Source of the DNA: Alphaproteobacteria bacterium
GTDB taxonomy: Bacteria; Pseudomonadota; Alphaproteobacteria; Micavibrionales; UBA2020
DNA length: 51,898 bases
Reading direction: 5' to 3'
NCBI GenBank assembly: GCA_028817795.1
Contig: JAPPOU010000118.1
Location: 1-51,898, forward strand
The notes under the pieces are model-generated. The model was not told where the DNA came from. It saw only the letters and a list, made by a program, of their open reading frames with translations, and searched no databases. Positions within the stretch are counted from its first letter, which is position 1; each line of letters opens with the position of its first letter. Of the stretch, positions 8,617 to 16,646 are shown one piece after another. Made by a program: the position numbers and the translations under genes.

Positions 8617-9264
8617 ATGCAAAAGAAAAAACCGCTTTTAACCATACGACCCGTTTTTGATAGCGGGCTGGTGTCCGTGGAAGCGCTGCTGATCGGCGCT
8701 GCCGGAACGGTGGGGCTGGTTCTGTTTGGGGGCACGCTCCTTTTTCTTTTACTGACTCTGCTTGGCCTTGGCGGGCTGGTTTCCGCCAGCGGCGTTTTTA
8801 TTTTTTGTTTCGTGATAGGCATCGCGCTTATTCCGGCAGGATATTACGAGGCAAAAAAACGCGCCTATCGGCGCACGGCCTTTCTGTTCTACGAGAGTCA
8901 CTTTGAATATCAGGATTTCCGTTTCCTGATAACGCGGCGGCGCGGGCGCATCCGCTATGAAGACATCAGCAATATTTACGAACGCGGCAATACACTGCAA
9001 GGGCATCGTACACTCACATCTGTTTATATAGAGGTGCCGGGCATGCCCCATCGCGGCATAGGTATTTCTTATAACCCCAACGCGTTTCGCGGCGTATACA
9101 TTCCGGACGTCAAGGAAAAGGGAAATTACGGGGACAAAATCATAGCGGTAATTGAGGGGCCACAACAAACAGCGGCAGATAACGCATCGCCTGCCCCCGA
9201 ACAACCGCCCACGCCCAATACGCCAGCAGCAGACACACCTGAAAGCCATGACAGCGAAGACTGA
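8617..9264 (+). CDS. Membrane protein with bacterial PH-like domain
   Basis: 215 residues from the ATG at 8617, which has GGAG ten bases upstream; the frame stays open to a TTG 39 bases earlier, which is less likely. Two adjacent membrane segments (VEALLIGAAGTVGLVLFGG and VFIFCFVIGIALIPAGYY region) are followed by a PH-like domain with the family hallmark RIRYEDISNIYERGNTLQGHRTLTSV, and a Pro/Ala-rich disordered tail (EQPPTPNTPAADTP). Overlaps the next gene, another PH-domain protein, by 17 bases, so they are likely translated together and may act as a pair. Confidence 0.75.
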   Translation: MQKKKPLLTIRPVFDSGLVSVEALLIGAAGTVGLVLFGGTLLFLLLTLLGLGGLVSASGVFIFCFVIGIALIPAGYYEAKKRAYRRTAFLFYESHFEYQDFRFLITRRRGRIRYEDISNIYERGNTLQGHRTLTSVYIEVPGMPHRGIGISYNPNAFRGVYIPDVKEKGNYGDKIIAVIEGPQQTAADNASPAPEQPPTPNTPAADTPESHDSED

Positions 9265-9742
9265 GCCAAAACTACGCTTTCATTCTTCTTTTTTCTGGCC
9301 TGGATTGTGCAAGCGGCATCCCTACAGAACCCTGTCCGGTATCCTGATATTCCTGTTTTTTGCAAGGGATGCCTATCTTTGGGGCGGCGCAGGCGCGGCG
9401 TTGACCTTGTTCATTTTGACAACAGGCATTCTGTTTGTCGCACCCACCATTCTCTGGGCCTTGGACTGCCGTTATACGGCCTATACGTTTTTTTCCGACA
9501 GACTGGAAATGCAGGAACATTTCTTTTTAAGCGATAAAGCAAAGATTCCCTATCACACCATAACATCTGTCAAGGTCAAGCCGTCTCCTTTACAAAAAAG
9601 AAAGGGGCTGGCTGACATTATCGTGAACTGCGAAACCCGCACCGGGCAAACATTTACGCACATATTGCCGGACGTAGCCAATGCGCGCCAAAAGGCACAA
9701 CAGATCAAAAAACTTGTTTCAGATTTCAGGCACCAAAACTAA
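9248..9742 (+). CDS. Membrane protein with bPH_2 (YdbS-like) domain
   Basis: 164 residues from the ATG at 9248, which lies inside the 3' end of the preceding gene (17-base overlap). Two membrane segments (RTLSGILIFLFFARDAYL and ALTLFILTTGILFVAPTILWAL) and then a PH-like domain with IPYHTITSVKVKPSPLQKRKGLADIIV, which fits the pattern of the bPH_2 family (I-P-x-x-x-I-x-S-V-x-x-x-x-S-x-L-Q). Function of this family is poorly defined; members are often envelope-stress or membrane-organisation proteins. The 3' end overlaps convergent lemA by 17 bases. Confidence 0.75.
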   Translation: MTAKTEPKLRFHSSFFWPGLCKRHPYRTLSGILIFLFFARDAYLWGGAGAALTLFILTTGILFVAPTILWALDCRYTAYTFFSDRLEMQEHFFLSDKAKIPYHTITSVKVKPSPLQKRKGLADIIVNCETRTGQTFTHILPDVANARQKAQQIKKLVSDFRHQN

Positions 9743-10289
9743 TCTTGGGCGCTTCCGAAGCCGCTTTTTTCTCAGCTTCATCCAATTCAAAGAACGGCTC
9801 CTCTGTAAAGCCGAACATGCCTGCGATCAACACGGCCGGAAACTGCTGTATCGCCGTATTGAATTCGTTGGTCGCATTGTTAAAGTAACGCCGCGCCGCT
9901 GCAATCTTGTTTTCGATATCAGACAATTCCGCCTGCAGTTGCTGAAAGTTGCTGTTGGCTTTCAGGTCCGGATAATTTTCCGCCACGGCCAAAAGGTTCA
10001 TCATCGCACCCTGCAAAATAGATTCGGCCTGCGCCCGGTCTTTAATGTCGCCGCCCCGCATCGCCGTTGCGCGCGCTTCCGTGACTTTTTCTAGCAACTC
10101 TTTTTCGTGCGTGGCATAGCCCTTAACCGTTTCCACCAGATTGGGGACAAGGTCATGACGCAGCTTAAGCTGTACATCGATATCAGAAAATGCACTGCTG
10201 CGCCGCTGACGCAAAGACACCATGCGGTTGTAAAGCAGAACGAAGAAAACACCCACCGCCAGAATAGGCCACAAAATCCAGTTTGTCAC
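9726..10289 (-). CDS. lemA: LemA family protein
   Basis: 187 residues. One N-terminal membrane anchor (WILWPILAVGVFFVLLYNRMV) is followed by the LemA helical domain: RRSSAFSDIDVQLKLRHDLVPNLVETVKGY, ENYPDLKANSNFQQLQ and ENKIAAARRYFNNATNEFNT are characteristic. The bulk of the protein would sit outside the cytoplasmic membrane. AAGGAAGG precedes the ATG. It follows the Sel1 gene on the same strand by 22 bases and probably shares its transcript. Precise role unknown. Confidence 0.92.
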   Translation of the reverse strand: MTNWILWPILAVGVFFVLLYNRMVSLRQRRSSAFSDIDVQLKLRHDLVPNLVETVKGYATHEKELLEKVTEARATAMRGGDIKDRAQAESILQGAMMNLLAVAENYPDLKANSNFQQLQAELSDIENKIAAARRYFNNATNEFNTAIQQFPAVLIAGMFGFTEEPFFELDEAEKKAASEAPKISFGA

Positions 10290-10311
10290 AGCACACCTTC
10301 CTTAAAAAACA

Positions 10312-11724
10312 TCAACCACTGTTATCTTCATATTCGTAACCATCGTCCAGCCCGCCCCGGTACATGCCCAGAGGGTTACGCGGCACCCATTGGTCCACCA
10401 TGCCGCGCGCGGTCGACAGTTCATGCGGCGTCAAAACTTCCGATATCTGGCTGCGCGCCATCGCCGCCCGGATTTTTAAATCGCCCTTTAAAAGATTATC
10501 GGCCAATGCATACCATTTATATGCCATCGGCAAATTCTTTTCGACGCCAATCCCTAAACGATACATGCGGCCCAGCTCCAACTGCGCCAGCCCTTCGCCA
10601 GCTTCCGCCGCGCGGCGATACCACATCACCGCGTTCCTCAGATCGTCATCCGGTTTGCGGCTTTTCTGGCTTTTCTTTTCCAGCAGACGCCCCATGGCAA
10701 CCATGGCAATGGCATCGCCCTCTTTTTCAGCGGCTTTTTTGTACCATGCCATCGCTTCATCATAGTTTTGCGGCAGACCTTCTCCCTTTTCGTACATCGC
10801 GCCCAAACGCAGTTGCGCGCGTGGAGAGCCTTGCTTGGCGGCGTGGAAATACCAGATGGCGGCATCCAGCAGATCCTTGCCAGAACCGCCCAAGCCTTTT
10901 TCGTACATCACGGCCAAATTGTATTGCGCCGCCATATACCCTTGTTCTGCGGCGCGGCGATACCAATCCAGCGCCTGCGCATCATTCTTTTCCACGACAT
11001 CGCCCTTGCGGTACAGGTACGCCAGCATGCTTTGCGCATATCTATCCCCCTGCATCGCGGCATAGGTGAACCAACGCACGGCCTCGCCGGGATTTTTGGG
11101 CGCACCCTCGCCTTTCAAGTACATGACGGCCAGATTATATTGCGAGCGTGCATTGCCCTGCAGCGCAGCTTGCAAAAACCATTGCGCTGCCAGTTCCGGA
11201 TTTTTGCGATAGGGGCGCCCCGTGCGCAACATGGTTGCAAGGTTGTTTTGAGAAATCGCGTCTCCCATTTGCGCCGCCTGCGTATACCAGCGAAACGCTT
11301 CCTTATCATCGCGCTTCACGCCATGGCCGGAACTGTAAACATAGCCCATATACGCCACAGCGGGCAGATAGTGTTGCTTTGCCGCCTTTTCATACCATTT
11401 TACGGCCGCATACAGATCCTTGCCCGCGCCCTGTCCGGTATCTAAAAGATACGCAAGATAATATTGCGCGCGCGCATCGCCGCCTTCCGCCAACGGCCAC
11501 AGGTAACGCGCCGCCAACTGGCTGTCGCCATAGTTAAAGGCGTCCATCGCATCGCCAAAGGTAATCTCGCGGCGGCCACTGCGGCCTTGCGAATAATCGT
11601 TTGAATAGGTGCGCCCGGTATCGCCGCCGCCCAAAAATGAATATTGCGCCACGGCAGGAGAACTGACTGCCAACGCAGCGGTGGCAGCAATGCAAAACCA
11701 GCCCAAACGGCGAAAAACTATCAT
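10312..11724 (-). CDS. Secreted Sel1-like repeat protein
   Basis: 470 residues from the ATG at 11724 (GGGAG eleven bases upstream); the frame stays open to an ATG at 11754 lacking a ribosome site. The signal peptide (RRLGWFCIAATAALAVSSPAVAQ) implies export. About ten Sel1 repeats of roughly 36 residues fill residues 60-440, each with the A-x-x-x-Y/L-G-x-M-Y-x-x-G-x-G-V-x-K-D/N-x-x-E-A-x-x-W-Y-x-x-A-A pattern, for example AQYNLAVMYEKGLGGSGKDL. Such solenoids scaffold protein complexes; in alphaproteobacteria they include ExoR/PodJ-like regulators. The partner is unknown. Followed by lemA. Confidence 0.88.
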   Translation of the reverse strand: MIVFRRLGWFCIAATAALAVSSPAVAQYSFLGGGDTGRTYSNDYSQGRSGRREITFGDAMDAFNYGDSQLAARYLWPLAEGGDARAQYYLAYLLDTGQGAGKDLYAAVKWYEKAAKQHYLPAVAYMGYVYSSGHGVKRDDKEAFRWYTQAAQMGDAISQNNLATMLRTGRPYRKNPELAAQWFLQAALQGNARSQYNLAVMYLKGEGAPKNPGEAVRWFTYAAMQGDRYAQSMLAYLYRKGDVVEKNDAQALDWYRRAAEQGYMAAQYNLAVMYEKGLGGSGKDLLDAAIWYFHAAKQGSPRAQLRLGAMYEKGEGLPQNYDEAMAWYKKAAEKEGDAIAMVAMGRLLEKKSQKSRKPDDDLRNAVMWYRRAAEAGEGLAQLELGRMYRLGIGVEKNLPMAYKWYALADNLLKGDLKIRAAMARSQISEVLTPHELSTARGMVDQWVPRNPLGMYRGGLDDGYEYEDNSG

Positions 11725-11824
11725 CAACGTCAAAACTCCCGTATCCCCTCGCATATATAGAATAATACGTTACGAGATACGAAGAAAGGATGAATCCTGA
11801 CCCGGTCTATGTATTACAGAAAAT

Positions 11825-12115
11825 TTATTCCGCCATGCCGATCGCAGACATATAAAGGTCGAGCAATTCGGCTTCCTCGCGGCGCTTTTCAAGGTTTGTC
11901 TTCCTTAAGGAGACAATCTTGCGCATGATTTTCGGCTCAAACCCGACAGCCTTGGCCTCGCCGTAAACATCGCGCACATCTTCGGCAATCGCTTTCTTTT
12001 CTTCTTCCAAGCGCTCAACACGCTCGATAAAGGATTTCAGTCGCGCACCAGAAACGCCACCAACCTCTGCCGTTGAATCGCCGCGCTCCACAGCTTTCAA
12101 TTCCGCTTTTGCCAT
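11825..12115 (-). CDS. gapR: GapR, DNA-binding chromosome-structuring protein (DUF2312)
   Basis: 96 residues, close to the 89 of Caulobacter GapR. The sequence SFIERVERLEEEKKAIAEDVRDVYGEAKAVGFEPKIMRKI is the family signature: a long coiled coil followed by a helix ending in R-K-I-V-x-L-R-K. GapR binds overtwisted AT-rich DNA ahead of replication forks and helps topoisomerases. Found almost only in alphaproteobacteria, so it is the best taxonomic marker here. AGGAG Shine-Dalgarno nine bases before the ATG. Confidence 0.93.
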   Translation of the reverse strand: MAKAELKAVERGDSTAEVGGVSGARLKSFIERVERLEEEKKAIAEDVRDVYGEAKAVGFEPKIMRKIVSLRKTNLEKRREEAELLDLYMSAIGMAE

Positions 12116-12208
12116 ATCACATTCTCCTGTTCAGATAACTGAGGGCAGCATAGCGGCTTTCATAACGGGGTCAAGACGACGAATCGTACAACCGACAAGC
12201 CCTTGATT

Positions 12209-12745
12209 TTACGCTGCGTCTGGCGGCGGCAAAATGGAGATGTAGCTGTCGGCATCGCACTCCTCCAGTACTGCCAGCAAATCTTCCTTTTTTAAGGCAA
12301 CGCAGCCTGCGGTCGGCGTCAGCTCGGGCCGCGCAACGTGCATAAATATCGCACTACCGCGTCCCGGCACGACGGGATCATCGTTATAGCTCAGCACAGC
12401 GATAATGTCATAGACATCATCTTGTGTGCGATACATCTTTTCATCACGGCACCCTGCATGCGGCAAAGTGACAAGCTGGTTATAATCCGCATGGCTGGGA
12501 TCATCGCACCACCCCATATCTTGCGTCACCGGGGTGGATGCAACGCCGGTAGCCGGTACATCCCCTTTGTCAGCACGGTAATACACATGCCTGATCGCAA
12601 ATGTGCCCACAGGCGTTGCGCCATCGCCTTCTGTTTTTTCCAGCGTCACGCCGCCCCGGCCCAATACGCAAGGATAACTCTTCCCCCCCGCGATCAGCAG
12701 GCCGGACGTCGCATCAAAAGACGTTGTTTGCACAATAATATTCAT
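12209..12745 (-). CDS. L,D-transpeptidase (YkuD family), cytoplasmic-looking subtype
   Basis: 178 residues from the ATG at 12745; an in-frame ATG at 12775 would add ten residues, but homologous short YkuD proteins begin right before the first strand, so the inner start is preferred. The motif IFMHVARPELTPTAGCVAL supplies the catalytic H136 and C148, and LGRGGV..EGDGATPVGTF is the typical N-terminal part. YkuD enzymes make 3-3 peptidoglycan cross-links or attach lipoproteins. No signal peptide is visible, a known feature of this short subtype. Divergent from the first ankyrin block. Confidence 0.87.
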   Translation of the reverse strand: MNIIVQTTSFDATSGLLIAGGKSYPCVLGRGGVTLEKTEGDGATPVGTFAIRHVYYRADKGDVPATGVASTPVTQDMGWCDDPSHADYNQLVTLPHAGCRDEKMYRTQDDVYDIIAVLSYNDDPVVPGRGSAIFMHVARPELTPTAGCVALKKEDLLAVLEECDADSYISILPPPDAA

Positions 12746-12837
12746 GACGTATTTGTAGGCACTTATATCAACCATGCCTAGATATATATTTTATACATAT
12801 AGATCAAGAAGATATACCTTAACCCCCACACATTTTA

Positions 12838-12866
12838 TTGACATAATTACAAAAACGCCTTAGAGT
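12838..12866 (+). promoter_or_regulatory. Candidate promoter of ankyrin block 1
   Basis: TTGACA (12838-12843, perfect), 17-base spacer, TAGAGT (12861-12866, 4/6). About 40 bases before the ATG at 12907. The direct repeat GCTGCAA-CGC-GCTGCAA (12868-12884) lies right at the expected start site and could be an operator. Confidence 0.5.
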
Positions 12867-12906
12867 GCTGCAACGCGCTGCAATAAAACGCCAAGGACAT
12901 TTGTTA

Positions 12907-13413
12907 ATGACACACACCGCATCACAGCAAAAAGGCCGGCACCTGATCGCAGAACTCAAAAAATCACCGCCAGATTGCGATACCACCCTGTGCCTGCAGC
13001 TTATCAACGATGGTGCCGCCCTTAACGCGCAGGACAGAGACGGGGACACCGCCCTTATCCGCGCAGTAGAATATAGGTACACCGACATCGTCCAAGTCCT
13101 CCTCGACAAAGGCGCGGCTATGAATACGCAGGACAAATACAGCTTCACCGCCCTTATCTGGGCAGCAGAATGTGGCCACACCGATATCGTTCGCATCCTA
13201 ATCGACAAAGGCGCAGATGCGGGGTTGAAGACAGATAACGGTAAAACAGCATGGGACACCGCAACGGAAAGAGGTCACCACGATATCGCCAAAACCATCC
13301 GCGACCACCACATCCGCAAAACCTTCACCGCCGCTGCAGCTGCGGGCACAGCAAAACCGCGCAAAATCCGCCGCCAGAGAAAAAGGGGGGCACAACCCCC
13401 ATCAAACTCATGA
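12907..13413 (+). CDS. Ankyrin-repeat protein with KIRR tail, array gene 1
   Basis: 168 residues from the ATG at 12907 (AAGGA upstream; the open frame extends 42 bases further without a ribosome site). N-terminal cap with G-R-H-L-I-A-E-L and CLQLINDGAALNAQ, three ankyrin repeats (DGDTALIRAVEYRYTDIVQVLL etc.), a degenerate capping repeat (GKTAWDTATERGHHDIAK) and the shared tail HHIRKTFTAAAAAG..KPRKIRRQRKRG. No signal peptide. It is the closest relative of array gene 10 at the far end (CDTTLCLQLI-N/D-DGAALNAQD). Its TGA overlaps the next ATG (ATGA). Confidence 0.88.
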   Translation: MTHTASQQKGRHLIAELKKSPPDCDTTLCLQLINDGAALNAQDRDGDTALIRAVEYRYTDIVQVLLDKGAAMNTQDKYSFTALIWAAECGHTDIVRILIDKGADAGLKTDNGKTAWDTATERGHHDIAKTIRDHHIRKTFTAAAAAGTAKPRKIRRQRKRGAQPPSNS

Positions 13414-14018
13414 TACAAGAAAAACAAGACAGAGCGCGCACCAGAAGCCGCCTGCTTTTGGATGAACTGGCAGGCGGCAGGGACGAAACATGCGACACCG
13501 CCCTGTGCCTGCGCTGGATCAGGGCCGGGGCAGATATGGAGATGCGCGATAAACAGGGTAACACGGCGCTCGACTATGCCGTCCTGAACCAGGAAACCGA
13601 GATCGTCGCAGCCCTGCTGGAACATGGCGCGCCCCCCAATGCAACAGATGACATCAAGTGGACCCCCCTGATGGAGGCCACAATCAGCAACAGTGTCGAT
13701 ATCATACATCTTCTTGTGCAGCACGGCGCAGACATCAACGCAACAGACTACCAAGGATGGACGGCGCTTATGCACGCAGGCTGGTATGGCGTGACCAGTG
13801 CAACACGTGCTCTGCTGGAACACGACGCGGACGCGAGGCTGAAAACAAAGGACGACAAAACTGCATGGGACCTCGCGGCGGACCATGGCCACCACGATAT
13901 CGCCAAAACGATCCACAACCACCACATCCGAAACAACTTCACTGCCGCCGCGGAACAGGGCACAACAAAAACGCGCAAAATCCGCCGCCCGAAATTACAA
14001 CGGCACAACGGGATCTGA
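13410..14018 (+). CDS. Ankyrin-repeat protein with KIRR tail, array gene 2
   Basis: 202 residues from the ATG at 13410, which shares four bases (ATGA) with the stop of gene 1; longer in-frame extensions run through gene 1 and are not real. Cap region LLLDELAGG..CDTALCLRWIRAGADMEM, then four ankyrin repeats (GNTALDYAVLNQETEIVAALLEHG; WTPLMEATISNSVDIIHLLVQHG; GWTALMHAGWYG), a capping repeat (DKTAWDLAADHGHHDIAKTI) and the tail NNFTAAAEQGTTKTRKIRRPKLQ. As the last gene of its block it lacks the AAP end. The 3' end overlaps the convergent gene at 13995 by 24 bases. Confidence 0.88.
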   Translation: MIQEKQDRARTRSRLLLDELAGGRDETCDTALCLRWIRAGADMEMRDKQGNTALDYAVLNQETEIVAALLEHGAPPNATDDIKWTPLMEATISNSVDIIHLLVQHGADINATDYQGWTALMHAGWYGVTSATRALLEHDADARLKTKDDKTAWDLAADHGHHDIAKTIHNHHIRNNFTAAAEQGTTKTRKIRRPKLQRHNGI

Positions 14019-14531
14019 TGATTTCACCTGCAACGCCATGGCATTTTGTTTCATGGCTTTATACTTATCCAGCGCCTCCATCATGTCGCGTGCGATTTGG
14101 TGGCGCGGTTCTGTCTTTGGCGCAGGATCATCCCAGACAATATCCGCAACGCGATAGGGTTGCGGCTGCGGTGGTGTCGGTTCTGCATCTGCTATGCGTT
14201 CAGGCGATCCCGCAAAGGCCATGGCTATGCCGCCTGCACCCGTCAGCGCTGCTTTTTCCACCGCCATCCCCGCCATGCTGGTCATTCCGCCCACAGGCCC
14301 GCCATATAAAACGCCGCCCGCAACACGTGCCACAGGCGCGATGTCATCGCCCGTTAATGCGCGATAGGCCGTACCCACCAGCGGGATATGCTGCAAGGGG
14401 TTAACGATATCGACAAGCCCCTTCAGGAACTCTTTAAACCCGCCCGGCTTTGTACAGACCGGCTGCATGCCCGCCGTGCGGCTTTCAATGCCACGGCAAT
14501 GGTTGTGGTTGATGGCGGGTACATCACTCAT
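13995..14531 (-). CDS. Hypothetical protein with ADIVWDD motif, partner of the transglycosylase
   Basis: 178 residues. An N-terminal segment FKEFLKGLVDIVNPLQHIP leads into a Gly/Ala-rich hydrophobic stretch (VARVAGGVLYGGPVGGMTSMAGMAV, about 68-104) that could enter a membrane, and then a Pro-rich linker and the motif YRVADIVWDD (126-135). The upstream transglycosylase carries almost the same motif (YKMADIVWND). Start and the upstream stop overlap (ATGA), so the two are translationally coupled. Family not recognised. The gene ends inside the 3' end of ankyrin gene 2. Confidence 0.75.
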   Translation of the reverse strand: MSDVPAINHNHCRGIESRTAGMQPVCTKPGGFKEFLKGLVDIVNPLQHIPLVGTAYRALTGDDIAPVARVAGGVLYGGPVGGMTSMAGMAVEKAALTGAGGIAMAFAGSPERIADAEPTPPQPQPYRVADIVWDDPAPKTEPRHQIARDMMEALDKYKAMKQNAMALQVKSSDPVVPL

Positions 14532-15427
14532 GCGTTATACCCGAATTTATCGCGGCGGCTGGTAAAGCCGCTGGAGGGCCGTTCCTGCGCCATCTCTGCC
14601 ACGCGAAACAAGGTTTCAGACGTAAACTGCGGCACACGCGGGCTATCGTTCCAGACGATATCGGCCATTTTATAAACCCCGTGAAAGGAGGGGGCGGCCT
14701 GCCGGGCTGAAGTATCCTGGAGGGGTAATACTCCGCCGGCAGGCCCGCCGTTGCTCGCCACTTTGGGGGGTAGCGATGAGGGGGTATTCACTGTCTGTCC
14801 AAATTTCTTTGCAAAGCTGCGGTAAATATCACCAAGACTTTTTGCGCGGCCCGTCGTGCGATCAAAAAATACATTGCGGTTGGCACGCGCCGCCCTTGGG
14901 AACAGATCCGCCGCGCGCGTATCCGGATTTCTCTCCATGCGGTTTAAAAACTTGGCGGCACCACCAGCGCCCATGAAATGCGCCATGTATAATTCTGTCT
15001 CGCCCGGTGCGCGGCCCGTCGCTTTTTCAAGATAAGCCGCGTTTTCCGCCGAATATTCCCCCGCCATGATCGCGGCGATGGCGGGGTTTTTACGCAGGCG
15101 TAAAATATCCTCTTTCACATCGCAATCCGCAACGCAGGGCTTGCCGTTTTTAATCTCGATCTGCGCTGCCATCTTGCCAAGGCCATGCTTGGGACCATGG
15201 GTTTTCACCATATGGAGCCAGGTGCTCTCGATAAACTGGAACAACCCCTTGGCGCTCGATGTCCGGGCAGCGGCCTTTGTATCAAACCCGCTTTCGGCGG
15301 CAGCCTTTTCCATCAGATAGGCAAAATTTGCCCCCGTCCGTTCAGCGGCAACCTGAACAGCCTTTATCACGCCCCTTGGCGCAACATCTTGATATTTAAT
15401 AATAATATCAGACGCAATCTGTGTCAT
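14528..15427 (-). CDS. Lytic transglycosylase (SLT-like) with C-terminal ADIVWND motif
   Basis: 299 residues from the ATG at 15427, which has GGGAG eight bases upstream and a -24/-12 promoter match further up; the frame stays open to 15532 but that start would lie upstream of the promoter. The catalytic Glu is E45 in MEKAAAESGFD, followed by TSSAKGLFQFIESTWLHMVK, the SLT hallmark, and ETELYMAHFMGAGGAAKFL. No signal peptide is visible, so export may use another route. Residues 210-299 are a Pro/Ser-rich tail carrying YKMADIVWND (252-261), shared with the next gene. Cleaves the glycan strand of peptidoglycan. Sits between two ankyrin blocks in the opposite orientation. Confidence 0.88.
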   Translation of the reverse strand: MTQIASDIIIKYQDVAPRGVIKAVQVAAERTGANFAYLMEKAAAESGFDTKAAARTSSAKGLFQFIESTWLHMVKTHGPKHGLGKMAAQIEIKNGKPCVADCDVKEDILRLRKNPAIAAIMAGEYSAENAAYLEKATGRAPGETELYMAHFMGAGGAAKFLNRMERNPDTRAADLFPRAARANRNVFFDRTTGRAKSLGDIYRSFAKKFGQTVNTPSSLPPKVASNGGPAGGVLPLQDTSARQAAPSFHGVYKMADIVWNDSPRVPQFTSETLFRVAEMAQERPSSGFTSRRDKFGYNA

Positions 15428-15484
15428 ACCAACAACTCCCAACCTTTTTATCCGGGCCATTCGGCCTCTTCCTGCCCAAATCGT

Positions 15485-15501
15485 TGCAATGGGTGTGCCA
15501 A
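15485..15501 (-). promoter_or_regulatory. Sigma-54-type -24/-12 promoter candidate
   Basis: On the minus strand TTGGCAC (15495-15501) and TTGCA (15485-15489) are separated by five bases, fitting YTGGCACGRNNNTTGCW except at two positions in the middle. The essential GG and GC dinucleotides are ten bases apart. The start site would lie near 15473, about 45 bases before the transglycosylase ATG. No activator site was identified and rpoN is not in the window. Confidence 0.5.
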
Positions 15502-15538
15502 ACAGGGGGTGCGCCAAATAAAAATTATGCAAATATTA

Positions 15539-15566
15539 TTGACACACAGCGGGTATTCTGTATAAT
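15539..15566 (+). promoter_or_regulatory. Promoter of ankyrin block 2
   Basis: Perfect TTGACA (15539-15544), 16-base spacer and perfect TATAAT (15561-15566), 37 bases before the first ATG of the eight-gene block. The strongest sigma-70 match in the window. The segment TATTGACA is also present in the promoter of block 1. Confidence 0.7.
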
Positions 15567-15602
15567 TATGTTAACAGTTGTGCGGTCAGCGGGGAAGCTT
15601 TT

Positions 15603-16646
15603 ATGGGCCTGATAGATTTTCTATTCAACACAGATCCTCACTCAGTCTCGGAAGAACGGGACAGGGGACGGGAACTGCTGGCAGAACTCACACAAAAAAA
15701 ACTCCGGCCCCACCAAGCAAGCTGGTGCGTGCAACTCATCAAAAGAGGCGTCGACCCCAATCTGGTGGAGGAAAGCACGGGCCGAACAGCATTGACGCTT
15801 GCTGCAGAAAAAGGCCACGCCAACATCGCCCTGGCTCTTCTTGAAAAAGGCGCCGACATCAACGCACAAGACAGGGATGGCTGGACGGCACTGGCACATG
15901 CGGCAAAAGAGGGGCAGACAAAAATGCTCCAGACCCTCATTGAAAAAGGTGCAAACATTGATGCACAGGATAACTGGGGGTGGACAGCCCTGTACTGGGC
16001 AATCTTCCATGGACAGTCAGATGCAGCCCTCACCCTCATCGAAAAGGGGGCTGACGTCAACACGCGCAATACAGGGGGCGTGTCCCTTATCGACTACGCA
16101 ATGAAGCGTGACATACCTGAAATTATCATCGCCATCATCAACAGCGATATCGATGTTAACATGCAATGCAGAGATGGCAAGACCTTGCTGATGAATACAG
16201 CATCATTGAGCAAAAGCATCGATACCACCCTTGCCCTAATCGAAAAAGGCGCCGATATCCATGCACGGAATGAAAAAGGCGAAACAGCCATAATCTGCGC
16301 CGCACGAACGAGCCATACAGATGCTATTCTTGCCCTGATAAAAAGCGGCGCAGATGTCAACGCACAGGACAACGACGGCAAGACGGCACTGATGTACGCA
16401 GCAGACAACGGGCACACACCAACTATCCTTGCCCTAGTTGATAACGGTGCTGATCCAGCCTTAACAGACAATGAAGACAAAACAGCAGAACATATGTCTA
16501 AACGCCACAGGCTTAGTTACGATTTTGCAAAGACTACTCAATCACGCTACACAGCGTATATCAAAAAGACATTTAGAAATGCTGCGAAAGAAGGCACGCG
16601 CCACACGCGAAAAATCCGCCGACCAAAGAAAAACGCAGCGCCATGA
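15603..16646 (+). CDS. Ankyrin-repeat protein with KIRR tail, array gene 3
   Basis: 347 residues, the longest of the array. GGGGAAG precedes the ATG. N-terminal cap (DRGRELLAELTQKK...CVQLIKRGVDPN), then seven ankyrin repeats at about 57-290 (GWTALAHAAKEGQTKMLQTLIEKG; GKTALMYAADNGHTPTILALVDNG). The fourth repeat (GGVSLIDYAMKRDIPEIIIAI) is degenerate. A capping repeat and the tail YIKKTFRNAAKEGTRHTRKI-RRPKKNAAP close the protein. No signal peptide. First gene of the block with its own promoter; its TGA overlaps the next ATG. Confidence 0.9.
   Translation: MGLIDFLFNTDPHSVSEERDRGRELLAELTQKKLRPHQASWCVQLIKRGVDPNLVEESTGRTALTLAAEKGHANIALALLEKGADINAQDRDGWTALAHAAKEGQTKMLQTLIEKGANIDAQDNWGWTALYWAIFHGQSDAALTLIEKGADVNTRNTGGVSLIDYAMKRDIPEIIIAIINSDIDVNMQCRDGKTLLMNTASLSKSIDTTLALIEKGADIHARNEKGETAIICAARTSHTDAILALIKSGADVNAQDNDGKTALMYAADNGHTPTILALVDNGADPALTDNEDKTAEHMSKRHRLSYDFAKTTQSRYTAYIKKTFRNAAKEGTRHTRKIRRPKKNAAP

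Noticed and set aside
10107..11069. Plus-strand frame of 320 codons opposite lemA and the Sel1 gene
   Set aside because: Composition (very rich in Pro, Arg, His) and lack of any motif mark it as a shadow of the Sel1 repeats.
13251..13409. Upstream extension of array gene 2
   Set aside because: It runs through the end of gene 1 in another frame and lacks the cap found in sister proteins; the ATGA overlap gives the real start.
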